In this document: positions 7,781 through 16,005 of the stretch, one piece after another
Layout of the letters: the number at the start of each line of letters is the position of its first letter
How positions within the stretch are numbered: the stretch's first letter is position 1
Source of the DNA: Myxococcales bacterium
Lineage (GTDB): Bacteria; Myxococcota; Polyangia; Fen-1088
DNA: 18,698 nt
NCBI GenBank assembly: GCA_003155465.1
Contig: PMCR01000109.1
Location: forward strand, 1-18,698
Direction: 5' to 3'
The notes under the pieces: model-generated
Databases searched by the model: none
Told to the model about the DNA's origin: nothing
The model's input: the letters and a program-made list of their open reading frames with translations, nothing else
Translations under genes and position numbers: made by a program

Positions 7781-9235
7781 CTAGCGCCATCGCCCAGCCA
7801 GCGGCGCGGCCGGCGAAGCGATGGACTGAAAGCGTGGCAGGCGCACGGAACCACGGCCGATTTCCGGAACCAGCGGCATGAATCCTTCGCGAATGATGGC
7901 ATCGACCTTGGGTTCGGACAGCCAGGCCTCTGCGCTGGGAATCTGTACCAACTCGCCGTCCCTCTCGGCCACGGGGACAGGTAGCTCGTCAAGAGAGTTG
8001 ATGTCTCCCGGAGAAAAGTCCCAGCCGCCTGCCTCACCAAAGCTTTTACCGATGAGAGTGGCACAAGCCAGCGCAGCCGAACCCCACAGATATTCTTCTG
8101 CTTGCGGCTGCTCTTCGAAGTCGAATCGTTCGACGGGTTCGCCCTTCTTCCCGTAGGGCAGTCGCAACAGCATGCCGGGCAACGCCAGGCCGACAGAGGG
8201 GGCACAAGCAGAGCTGCGCAACTCTTGCCAGGCTTGGCGGTCCGCCGCTGAAGCTGATCCTGCGGTCCGCGCCGCCCAGGCCATTCCCGCCAGCAAGGCC
8301 GCGCCTCCGTCTTGTGCGATCGCGCCCAGCCGAGCGAGGAGCGCGGCGTGTGCGGCCGTGGGTCGATACGACGCCAGGCTCACCAGCAGCGACCAGGGAG
8401 CCTCCGCGCCGTCGTCCGCCAGCAAGCGGAAGATATCCGATTCCGCCACCGTGGGCGCCGCTGCGAAGGCCGCAGCCATTTCCTCCGGGCTGGCGTCCAG
8501 AACGAACACCTGCACGTTCTCCTCGACCTCCAGGCTGCGCACCAGGAAGTCGAGCCCCCGCCAGGCCGCTTCGAGCGACTGAAACGCGGGCTGGTGCAAG
8601 AGCGCCCGCATCAGGCCGGCGCTGGTTTGATCGATGACAGCCAGCAGATTCGCCTGGCGGGGATCCGCCTTGGCCGTGATGTGCGAGCCCAGAGCCTGCC
8701 GAATCATCGAATTCACGACGGAAGTCGGCGAGATTGGTGTGGCGGCCTCGTCCGTCCCCGAGGGAGCCCGCCCCAGCAGGCGCTGGATGTCGCTGCCCTC
8801 GGGGCTCGCCCCTGCCGGGCTGGTCGCAGCCTGACCCGCGACGCCCAGCTTGGCCGCCGCTGCCGCAAAGGTCTGGGGATCCTGGACCTGGCGGCGCAAC
8901 TCCCGCATGGGCGCGAAGAGATCCAGGGTCGCATAGAGATGGTCAGGGTGGAACTCGTCCAAGTCGGCGAAGGACATCGTGAACGGCGCCGCATCGCCCA
9001 GGCCGATGCGCGCGCTCGGCGCCAGTGCGGTGCAGACCGACGAGAAATTGTCGATATTGACCCGGCGCGGTCGCGCCAGAGCCCCGGTGCGCACCTCGCC
9101 CCGGCTGGCATGTCCCCCGAAGTCCGCGATGACCAACATCCGCAGCGGCAACCCGGGATCCGCTCTTGGTCTCTGCTTGTTCGACTTCCCGAAGACGAAG
9201 TCCATCTCGATTCCAGCGCGCTTTTCCTCGGCCAT
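7781..9235 (-). CDS. TssB-TssC fusion: type VI sheath-like protein with truncated TssC part
   Basis: A 484-residue protein with a strong GGAGG six bases before ATG 9235. Residues 11-17 'MDFVFGK', 31-40 'LRMLVIADFG', 58-66 'RVNIDNFSS' and 87-101 'MSFADLDEFHPDHLY' are TssB (small sheath subunit) features. After a Gly/Ala/Ser linker (about 130-170), residues 199-230 'AVIDQTSAGLMRALLHQPAFQSLEAAWRGL' (in two blocks) begin a TssC (large subunit) domain. It continues with 'LALPGMLLRLPYGKK' (350-364), 'FDFEEQ' (371-376), 'EYLWGSAALA' (381-390), 'IGKSFGEAGGW' (395-405) and 'IIREGFMPLV' (447-456), then stops about 28 residues later, where canonical TssC has a further C-terminal domain. Separate TssB plus TssC would total about 650 residues. 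It is the last gene of the unit, 55 bases after the TIGR02270 gene. It may be a sheath-derived structural or accessory protein rather than a polymerising sheath. Confidence 0.88.
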   Translation of the reverse strand: MAEEKRAGIEMDFVFGKSNKQRPRADPGLPLRMLVIADFGGHASRGEVRTGALARPRRVNIDNFSSVCTALAPSARIGLGDAAPFTMSFADLDEFHPDHLYATLDLFAPMRELRRQVQDPQTFAAAAAKLGVAGQAATSPAGASPEGSDIQRLLGRAPSGTDEAATPISPTSVVNSMIRQALGSHITAKADPRQANLLAVIDQTSAGLMRALLHQPAFQSLEAAWRGLDFLVRSLEVEENVQVFVLDASPEEMAAAFAAAPTVAESDIFRLLADDGAEAPWSLLVSLASYRPTAAHAALLARLGAIAQDGGAALLAGMAWAARTAGSASAADRQAWQELRSSACAPSVGLALPGMLLRLPYGKKGEPVERFDFEEQPQAEEYLWGSAALACATLIGKSFGEAGGWDFSPGDINSLDELPVPVAERDGELVQIPSAEAWLSEPKVDAIIREGFMPLVPEIGRGSVRLPRFQSIASPAAPLAGRWR

Positions 9236-9290
9236 GGGCTACCTCCGCTACGCAGGCTAACGGATAGTCACCGATAGTCCAGCGCCAGAA

Positions 9291-10625
9291 TCAGGGGTGG
9301 CGTTCGGTCGGCTCGAGCAGCGTCCGCGTTCGCGCTTCCTGAAATCGCGTCCAGCTGCAAGGGGAAACCGGGGACGTGCCTGGCTTTCGCAGGGCCAGTT
9401 CGAGCAGGATCAGGTGGCGCCATCGCATCGGCAGCCGCGTGAGCTGTTCACCTATTGTCGACGGCATCCGCTGCTCGCCCCGTAGGTAGCGGGGGCCGGG
9501 CTTGAAGTTCGACCGCCTGCCCTTCCACCACTCCGCCACGGCGTTCGCATCCAGCACGGGCAACGCCAGGATGGCCGATGCCTCGGGCGCGGCCGTCGCA
9601 TCAGAGATGGAATCGTCGTCTTCTTCGGCGGCCAGGGCGAAGGGGCCCGGATTTAACCCGGAAATCATGGAGAAGGCCTCCCCCGCCAGACGAGCGACCA
9701 GCTTGTCGGAGTCGGCGATGAAACGCAGACAGGCTTCAGCCGCGCGCTGCGTGCCGACGAATCCCAGCGCCCGCAGCGCGGCCGCCCGGTGGCCGAGATC
9801 GTCCAGCGCGGCGAAGATGAATTCCTGTTCCGCCCCGGTTCCCACCAGAGCTGTGAGCAACAGCGCATGGTCGTCGTGGGCACGCGCCTGGCGCGCGCGT
9901 GCCGATTGTGCCGCGGGCAAGCCGCAAAGCAGACCTGTCTGCAGGGCCGCGGCGCGAATCCGCGCTTCCGCGGAATCGAGCAGCCTCTCCACAGCGCGCG
10001 CATGCACTGACGGATTGGCGGAGTTACGAACAGCACACAGAGCCGACCACGTGGCAGTCAGGTCCGTGCCCTGCAGACACACACCTACCAACGGCCCCGG
10101 GTCGACGCCGCGCTCGGCTAGTATGTCGAGCAGGACCGCGTGTTTGTCTTCGTCGGACGAGTACAGGGCGTTCCGCAGACGCTCATCCAGGTCGTAACGC
10201 TCGGCAAGCCCGAGGGCGCGAGCGATGCCGTGCAGCGGGCTCTGCTCCGATGACGGCAGCCGCGACAGGATGCGATCCAGCGGGTCGTCGCCCGGCCGAC
10301 GCAAGAGCGCGAGCGTGGCGACACCCGGTCCGCTCCAATGATCCGCCTCATCACCCTCGACCGCCGGCCAGAGCAGGCGCTCTGCAGCCGCCTCGCCGCC
10401 GACGACCAGACCATCGATGTTCGCGCGCAGCAATTCCTCGGGACCACGGCGAACGTCGTCAAGCGTGTAGTCAAACGCGTCCAGCGCCTGGTCCCACAGC
10501 CGGAAATAGAAGGCGGCCTCATCGAAGTGTTCCTCGATGATGTCGAACAGCAGCCCCGGATCGTCGCGTCCCGCCGTGGGCGGTCGCGCCAGCGAGGCTT
10601 GCGAACTGAATGCCTCGTCGGCCAT
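9291..10625 (-). CDS. TIGR02270 family protein, T6SS-associated, HEAT-like repeats
   Basis: A 444-residue soluble, helix-rich protein. The N-terminus 'LFDIIEEHFDEAAFYFRLWDQAL' (26-48, read as two blocks) followed by 'ELLRANIDGLVVGGEAA' matches the TIGR02270 opening. Middle residues (about 145-325) are Ala/Leu-rich helical repeats of HEAT type. The end has 'WWKGRRSNFKPGPRYLRGE', also typical of the family. Family members sit beside DUF2169, DUF4150 and VgrG genes in T6SS loci; their biochemical role is not known to me, and a scaffold or adaptor is a reasonable guess from the repeats. Its ATG overlaps the stop of the DUF2169 gene by one base (TGATG at 10625), with AAGGAG 11 bases upstream. Confidence 0.82.
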   Translation of the reverse strand: MADEAFSSQASLARPPTAGRDDPGLLFDIIEEHFDEAAFYFRLWDQALDAFDYTLDDVRRGPEELLRANIDGLVVGGEAAAERLLWPAVEGDEADHWSGPGVATLALLRRPGDDPLDRILSRLPSSEQSPLHGIARALGLAERYDLDERLRNALYSSDEDKHAVLLDILAERGVDPGPLVGVCLQGTDLTATWSALCAVRNSANPSVHARAVERLLDSAEARIRAAALQTGLLCGLPAAQSARARQARAHDDHALLLTALVGTGAEQEFIFAALDDLGHRAAALRALGFVGTQRAAEACLRFIADSDKLVARLAGEAFSMISGLNPGPFALAAEEDDDSISDATAAPEASAILALPVLDANAVAEWWKGRRSNFKPGPRYLRGEQRMPSTIGEQLTRLPMRWRHLILLELALRKPGTSPVSPCSWTRFQEARTRTLLEPTERHP

Positions 10626-11629
10626 CAGCGGTCAATCTCCTTGAACGTCACGCTCTGGAGGAACCGGAAATCGTCGCCGAGAGCGCAGACGCTGCGAAAG
10701 GTGATCGCGAAGCGCTCTTCATCAGGTTCGATCAGCACCGTGTCCGCCTTCATGGGCAATTCCTCGATCCGGTCCTTGACACGGAAGATGGCGACGAAGT
10801 GTAGCACTGGGATGCCGAACACCACGTTCACGGCTCGCGGGTCCAGGTTTCGCAAGCCGACCTTTTCCCCGCCCCTCAGGCCGCCCGGCAGCACCTGATC
10901 CTGGGGAACCGCATTGTGGAAGCGCTGGTCGAAATCACTGGGAAAGAGTGGACGGCGCGATTTCTCCCATGCGGCGTCGAAGGTGCCCGCGAACTGCGCT
11001 CGCTGCTTCCACCCCGTCGGGATGAACCCCAGCCCCGCGGGCCGCGGCCGATCCTTGATCGACCGGATGGCCTCAGCCCGGTATTCGAAGTTGGGCAAAG
11101 GCGCCTTGTCTCTGGCCACCATGGCGAACCCCACCCCGACGGGGTTCTGATCGTGGATCAGCTGGTTGCCCGCGCCATCCTTGTCAGAGCCGCCGTAGGC
11201 ATGCTCGTAGAGAAGGGGAATCTTCGAAAAAGCCACCGGCCCTGCGATGGTGTTATCCCGACCGCCGACCCAGCAGCGCGGACCCCAGACCCGCAGCACC
11301 TTCTCGCAGGCCGCGACCGCAAAACCGGCCTCGACGCTCTTCGATTCCCGGCCGTAGGCGTGCCCGACCACGGCGATGTCCACGCCGGGCTTCGACGGCA
11401 CCAGGTCAGTCGAATAGCGCAGGCTCGACGACGCCGGCTCCCCATGGAAGACGTCCTTCTTGAATATTGGGACGCTCACATCCCGCGCGGCCGCCGCGAT
11501 CGGGCCATTGGCGGCAAAATGAAACGTCGCCTTCAGCAGCCCGACAACCAGATCCCGGCCCTCGCCGTCCTGGCAGAAGCCGATCCCCGTGCGAAACGGG
11601 GTCATATTGAACTGTTGGTGAAGCTGCAT
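10625..11629 (-). CDS. DUF2169 protein, putative T6SS effector-loading adaptor
   Basis: The 334-residue reading from ATG 11629 is chosen over an upstream in-frame ATG at 11674 because the family starts with 'MxLHxxTPF' ('MQLHQQFNMTPF' here), and GGAG (11638-11635) sits five bases ahead. DUF2169 features are clear: 'LVVGLLKATFHF' (27-38), 'KIPLLYEHAYGGSD' (136-149), 'NPVGVGF' (162-168), 'LPNFE' (178-182), 'PAGLGFIP' (197-204), 'RAQFAGTFDAAW' (210-221), 'LFPSDFDQRFHNAVPQDQ' (228-245) and 'GGEKVGLRNL' (253-262). DUF2169 proteins occur with PAAR-like proteins and effectors and are thought to help mount cargo on the spike. The stop of the preceding PLC-like gene overlaps the start (TAATG), implying translational coupling to it and making that protein its likely client. 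Confidence 0.9.
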   Translation of the reverse strand: MQLHQQFNMTPFRTGIGFCQDGEGRDLVVGLLKATFHFAANGPIAAAARDVSVPIFKKDVFHGEPASSSLRYSTDLVPSKPGVDIAVVGHAYGRESKSVEAGFAVAACEKVLRVWGPRCWVGGRDNTIAGPVAFSKIPLLYEHAYGGSDKDGAGNQLIHDQNPVGVGFAMVARDKAPLPNFEYRAEAIRSIKDRPRPAGLGFIPTGWKQRAQFAGTFDAAWEKSRRPLFPSDFDQRFHNAVPQDQVLPGGLRGGEKVGLRNLDPRAVNVVFGIPVLHFVAIFRVKDRIEELPMKADTVLIEPDEERFAITFRSVCALGDDFRFLQSVTFKEIDR

Positions 11630-14064
11630 TACTTCTCCACAGGAACCTTCAGCCCGTCGATGTAGGCCTCGCACAGATTCAGGCTCCTGTCGGGGGTCCG
11701 CTCGTAGATGAGAACGATCTTGACCGTTCCACAGCCTGAAATCTGCTTCAGTTCACCTAGTCTGTTGCCAGCTACGTCCTGCTTGCTGAAGATGTCCCAG
11801 TAGTCGCCGCCCTTGCGCACGAGTGGATACAGTGTGAAGAAGACATGCTCGGTCGGGGAAATGTTGTTGTAGTAGGTCAGGTCCACGGCCGGATTGAGAT
11901 AACCCGCCGATGCTTGAACCGGATGAAGCACGAACTTGCGCCCGGTCCCGATGGCGAAGTTGCGCCCGTAGTGACCTTTGTGCTCACTGTATGGAATGAC
12001 GTTATTCCACGTGAGGTTGGAAATCTCCCGCTTTCCCGCCTCGGCCTTGCCTGCGGTCTCATCCTCGGTGTTGACCAGAATCCTGGTGGCGAAGATCTGC
12101 AGGCCCTTCTTCACTTCTGCAGGTGTCTTGCGATAGTCGAGGCTCTTGCTCTTCTTGGCCAGCCATTTCTTCGTCTCTTTCGAAGACGGATCAGCGAGCT
12201 CGTCGGGCTTGTCGCTTCGGAAAAACAGCGCTAGTTCATCGGGGTGGTGATTGCTTGCCTCGGCCCCGGGGTACATGAGATCGGCGATCGGCGCGCGAAA
12301 ACACAGGTTCAACCGGTGCCGGATCCCGCGCTTAACAAACGTATTCTGTTGCTTCAAACTGCTGGTCTGGACCATCTCCGCGTTCGAGCCGAGGCCGTCG
12401 TGCTGTTCCACCTTCAGCTGCTCGAGATACTCGTTGTGGTGCGATTCATAGATCGACTCGACATTCGGGAACGGCGGATCGGCTGGGTATGTCGGGAAGG
12501 CCCGCACCTGTGGCCACGGGCCTGGATAGTCGGCCTCAGCCTGCTTGTCCTTAAGGTAGGACTGGCGCCGTCGATATTGCGGGTTCCCCGTGCGAAGCTC
12601 CTGGAAAACGTGGACGAAGTCCAGGTTGGTGATGGTTTCGCGGCTGGTGTCGGAGGGCCTCTGACGCACGCGGAGCCCAAGCCCTGTGTCGAGATTCCAG
12701 AACGATCTTAGCCTTTCGCAATCACCGGGCCTGCCATGTTCGTAGGCGCTCGACAGTTCGCCCAGGAAATTGGCCGCCGCGCGAACCGCGGTCAGAAAGA
12801 ACGCATGTAGGCCGCGGTAGTCGTAGAAGGAATTTCCAATAAACTGTTTGGTAACGGACTTGGTTCTCTCCACGTTTGGGCACACCTTGAAGGTTACGTA
12901 GTTGAAACTGGTGGGGTCCAAGTCCACGTTCTTTGCGCTGCTAAAATGCTCGAGCTTTTTGTGCTCGCCATAGCCACCCGGACACTGCATCTGTTCATGA
13001 AGAGCCTCCTCAATTGCCTCATGTCTCACGTCTCCTGACAGGGCATTCTCACTGGCCGAGGCGCGTGCTGTGGGGTAGGCCCCACTTGTCTTGTCGACGA
13101 CGGTCTTGTAGATGAAGGGCCTGATTTCGCCCGCCAGGACGCGATCGCAGAAGAGCCAGGGGAACATCAGTGGCCTTTCGACGGCGAATCGGGTGCTCTC
13201 TTGGCGCAGGTAGTCCCGCACGCCATTCCGGCTCTTCTCGGGAACTTGGGCGTCCACGCAATTGAGCAGCCCATCCACGGTGGGGAACCCCACCGGGGTG
13301 AACCAGGCGCGCGAATCGCATGCTTCGGTATCCCCGTGGGGCCAAAACGGACCATAGTCGCCCAGATAGCGATAGCGAACGTAGCTGTCCCAGAAATGCT
13401 CGACCTTGTTGTGCAAGTTCCAAATATGCAGCCCATAGTCTCCGCCATGCTCGTTGTTCCAGGTCTTTTCGAGCAGGTTGTAGGCCCCTGCCATGACATT
13501 CACGAGTTGATGGATGACCAGGTCAGCCGCAATGTGTGTCGCCATCCCGAGAAAGTAGGAACGCTGGACCAGTGACTGCAGGCCGACCTTCTTCGGCCCC
13601 CCGGCTCTTGCGATGGAAAGCTCGAACTGCCGATGTGTCCGATTGTAGTGCCCGAGATCAAAATGGACCGAGCCAAAGGATGGAACCAACCCCGCCGCCT
13701 TCGGGACAGATGGCACCATCCAGAAATCGGGGCCGCAGGCGCCGAGCATGTAGGCGGAGAAGCAGGTCATGGCATCGATTTGGTCTTGATTCTTGTTCGT
13801 GTTCTTGGTCTTTGGGTTCCCGCGGACATCCCCTGCCCACTGGGCGTGTGCGGCCTCCATGGCATCGACGAAGTTGTTCTTCTTCTTGGGGTTGCCGTGG
13901 GGGTCGATTCCGATTTTGAGATCGCCAGCGTTCAAGGCAGCAAGGCAAGAATCGCGATAGGTCGTCGCAAGTTTCAGGTACAAATCTCTCCCGACTTGGA
14001 CATAGTCAGGAGCCTCGGCGCTAGCTGCGAGCGCGACAAGCCAATGGGTATGAAAGCAGGGCAT
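11629..14064 (-). CDS. Large zinc-dependent phospholipase C-like protein, candidate T6SS effector
   Basis: An 811-residue protein without a signal peptide. The N-terminal third resembles the zinc-dependent phospholipase C / GPI-PLD fold (PF00882-type). Putative metal ligands fall in the expected order: His5/His7 in 'MPCFHTHWL', Asp113 in 'ACGPDF', His134/His139 in 'GSVHFDLGHY', His177-x3-Asp181-x3-His185 in 'GMATHIAADLVIH', and His218-x3-Glu222 in 'LHNKVEHFW'. Clostridial and Bacillus PLC use His-x3-Asp, a nearby His, and His-x3-Glu in the same order. Residues about 300-811 are long, rich in charged and aromatic residues and not recognised. A family-wide lipase activity is established knowledge; application to this protein is inference. 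Its start overlaps the stop of the lipoprotein gene (TGATG), and its stop overlaps the DUF2169 start (TAATG). The lack of a signal sequence fits delivery by a contractile system. Confidence 0.7.
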   Translation of the reverse strand: MPCFHTHWLVALAASAEAPDYVQVGRDLYLKLATTYRDSCLAALNAGDLKIGIDPHGNPKKKNNFVDAMEAAHAQWAGDVRGNPKTKNTNKNQDQIDAMTCFSAYMLGACGPDFWMVPSVPKAAGLVPSFGSVHFDLGHYNRTHRQFELSIARAGGPKKVGLQSLVQRSYFLGMATHIAADLVIHQLVNVMAGAYNLLEKTWNNEHGGDYGLHIWNLHNKVEHFWDSYVRYRYLGDYGPFWPHGDTEACDSRAWFTPVGFPTVDGLLNCVDAQVPEKSRNGVRDYLRQESTRFAVERPLMFPWLFCDRVLAGEIRPFIYKTVVDKTSGAYPTARASASENALSGDVRHEAIEEALHEQMQCPGGYGEHKKLEHFSSAKNVDLDPTSFNYVTFKVCPNVERTKSVTKQFIGNSFYDYRGLHAFFLTAVRAAANFLGELSSAYEHGRPGDCERLRSFWNLDTGLGLRVRQRPSDTSRETITNLDFVHVFQELRTGNPQYRRRQSYLKDKQAEADYPGPWPQVRAFPTYPADPPFPNVESIYESHHNEYLEQLKVEQHDGLGSNAEMVQTSSLKQQNTFVKRGIRHRLNLCFRAPIADLMYPGAEASNHHPDELALFFRSDKPDELADPSSKETKKWLAKKSKSLDYRKTPAEVKKGLQIFATRILVNTEDETAGKAEAGKREISNLTWNNVIPYSEHKGHYGRNFAIGTGRKFVLHPVQASAGYLNPAVDLTYYNNISPTEHVFFTLYPLVRKGGDYWDIFSKQDVAGNRLGELKQISGCGTVKIVLIYERTPDRSLNLCEAYIDGLKVPVEK

Positions 14065-16004
14065 CAGTTTGCTTTCCAGAGAGAGGTCGCCTGAAAGAAC
14101 CCGAGTGGCTGCTTGGTCGCGTCGGGGGAGGGCGTGATATCCAGGGGCAAGACCACGCCCACGCCAGCCGCGTCAGCACGAAAATCGAAAGGTGGTCCTG
14201 TGGTGTTGGTCTCAAGGGACGCGGGCAGGAAGCCTGGCACATCGAAGCTTGTGGCAACCCGGGCACCGCGGATGACCTGGAACACGGTTTGGGGGGTGAG
14301 CTTGAGGCCTTTCAACCAAGCCTCGTACCCGGGAGCGTCTCGCAGTTTGAGAGCATCCATGCCGTCCCTCAGGCCGGCCTCGAGTTCGACTCGGAAGCTC
14401 GTTACCAGTGTTCCCTTCTTGAAGTCGAGAACCTTCTGGTAGGAATCCGGGAGAGTGGCTTGCCATTCCTCGAGCGTGGAGACTTCTTTGGTGATTCCCT
14501 TGCGCTTCCGTTCCTGGCCTTCGAATGAGGGGAAAGCGTAGAAGTCTTCCATGCTCATCGTGAGATAGCGCTTTCGATGTTGCGCGACCAGATCCGGCTG
14601 CAGGAATGCTTCAGCGGCTGCCAGGGTGTCTTCGTCGGTGAGAACTTTCGCGCCGGCTTCGCGCGAATATACGGCGAGAAGAATGTCTGTGCCGGGTTGG
14701 GGAAGAAGGCCGGCAAATCTGTGGTCCTCGCTGGGGCCGGTGAGCCGAAGGAAGGGTTCAGGCTTGGGCATGGGCTGCCAGTTGTTGGGCGCCGGGCCCG
14801 GACGCAGGCATGTCCCCTCGCGGTTGATGGCGTAAAGGGCTCCGCTGCCAGGCCCTGCCTTGGCATCCCCGTCTATCGCGACCGTGACCTTGGGATCGCT
14901 GCCCGGGTCCATGGGATAGAGAGCCTGTACCGATTGCTCTGACGGCGCGAGCGGGTTCAGGTCGATATCGGTGATCCAGTTCACCGCCTTCTCCGGTCGC
15001 ACGAAATACAGGTGCCGACTCTGGCCATCGGCCACAATCGCCTGGGGCGTCTCCCGCAGGAAGAGAAACCGCAAGGCGGCGAAGTCGATTTCGACATACA
15101 GCATCTTCGGCGGCTCGATGGCGCTGCCGTCGGGCCGCTGCCGGGATAGGTACATTCTTGGCTCGGGATTGTCCGCCAAGAACAGAAGCAAGATCTCGTC
15201 GAGATCCGCGGATCCTAGACGATTGAGCGCCCCCACGGCACGCACCAGAGAGAGCGGAACCGTGGTGCGAGGCAGGGGTATGCGGGTGATTCCGCGCTGG
15301 TCCACCCGCAGAATGGCGTATGGGTCCACCTTGGCGCGGTCCCCTGGTTCCACGTCATCGGCGCCCTTGTCCGGACCGAGTGCAAGCAGGAACAGCACCA
15401 CGTCACGGTCTTTGAGCTTTGCCGTGAAACTGCTCTGGACGCGATAGCGCATTCCGGCCGGCGCCGGCAGGGCGGGCTGCTGGAAGAGAAGCTTCTCGAC
15501 GCTGTACACCCCGATGGCCCCATTCAGTCGCGGCAAGAGAAACTCGTCGACGCCGTCGCCGTTCACGTCTGCAGTGACCACGCGGGCCATGTCGAAGGAT
15601 TCCCCATCATCGAGCTTCTTGCCGGTCAGTGACCAGGGCGAGCCGAAAACCAGGGGGAATGGCCCCCGCTTACGGCCGATCCAGCTTTCGCCGGGCTGCT
15701 CATCGAACCTTTCTATGCGCTCCTCCCAACTGATACCGAGCGCGCGCGAATGGACGCGGTGGTAGAGGACCGCCGCTGGTGTGCTTCCATGCCAAAGCAC
15801 GATGGGACGAGCGTCGACACCGTCCACGCTGTCATCGGACGAGGGTTTCTGCTTGCCCGGTACCACGTTGCCCAGGCGTCGAAAGACAACTCCATTCATT
15901 GTGCCTCCATCGCGAGCGGGCGGCGTGGCCCGGCTGCGCATACAGCCAAACAGGATCAAGGTTGCAAAGCACGCGACCCAAGCCGCCCACCTGAGGTTGC
16001 GCAT
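14064..16004 (-). CDS. Lipoprotein with VCBS/FG-GAP-like element, possible partner or immunity protein of the PLC-like effector
   Basis: The reading starts at ATG 16004 (646 residues), chosen because it places the signal peptide at the N-terminus, follows the previous stop by one base, and has AAGGA five bases ahead; the frame is open further to 16130 but that lies inside the PAAR-like gene. Lipobox L-F-G-C ends at Cys21, so the protein should be lipid-anchored. Residues 141-160 contain D146-x-N148-x-D150-G151-x-D153-E154, a calcium-loop signature of FG-GAP/VCBS-type propeller blades. A second weaker copy ('SADLDEILLLFLADN') and repeated strand patterns suggest a propeller for roughly residues 60-420. 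The C-terminal 220 residues are unrecognised. Lipase effectors of T6SS are often paired with periplasmic lipoprotein immunity proteins; the adjacency and coupled start are consistent with that, but the size is large for one. Confidence 0.8.
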   Translation of the reverse strand: MRNLRWAAWVACFATLILFGCMRSRATPPARDGGTMNGVVFRRLGNVVPGKQKPSSDDSVDGVDARPIVLWHGSTPAAVLYHRVHSRALGISWEERIERFDEQPGESWIGRKRGPFPLVFGSPWSLTGKKLDDGESFDMARVVTADVNGDGVDEFLLPRLNGAIGVYSVEKLLFQQPALPAPAGMRYRVQSSFTAKLKDRDVVLFLLALGPDKGADDVEPGDRAKVDPYAILRVDQRGITRIPLPRTTVPLSLVRAVGALNRLGSADLDEILLLFLADNPEPRMYLSRQRPDGSAIEPPKMLYVEIDFAALRFLFLRETPQAIVADGQSRHLYFVRPEKAVNWITDIDLNPLAPSEQSVQALYPMDPGSDPKVTVAIDGDAKAGPGSGALYAINREGTCLRPGPAPNNWQPMPKPEPFLRLTGPSEDHRFAGLLPQPGTDILLAVYSREAGAKVLTDEDTLAAAEAFLQPDLVAQHRKRYLTMSMEDFYAFPSFEGQERKRKGITKEVSTLEEWQATLPDSYQKVLDFKKGTLVTSFRVELEAGLRDGMDALKLRDAPGYEAWLKGLKLTPQTVFQVIRGARVATSFDVPGFLPASLETNTTGPPFDFRADAAGVGVVLPLDITPSPDATKQPLGFFQATSLWKAN

Positions 16005-16005
16005 G

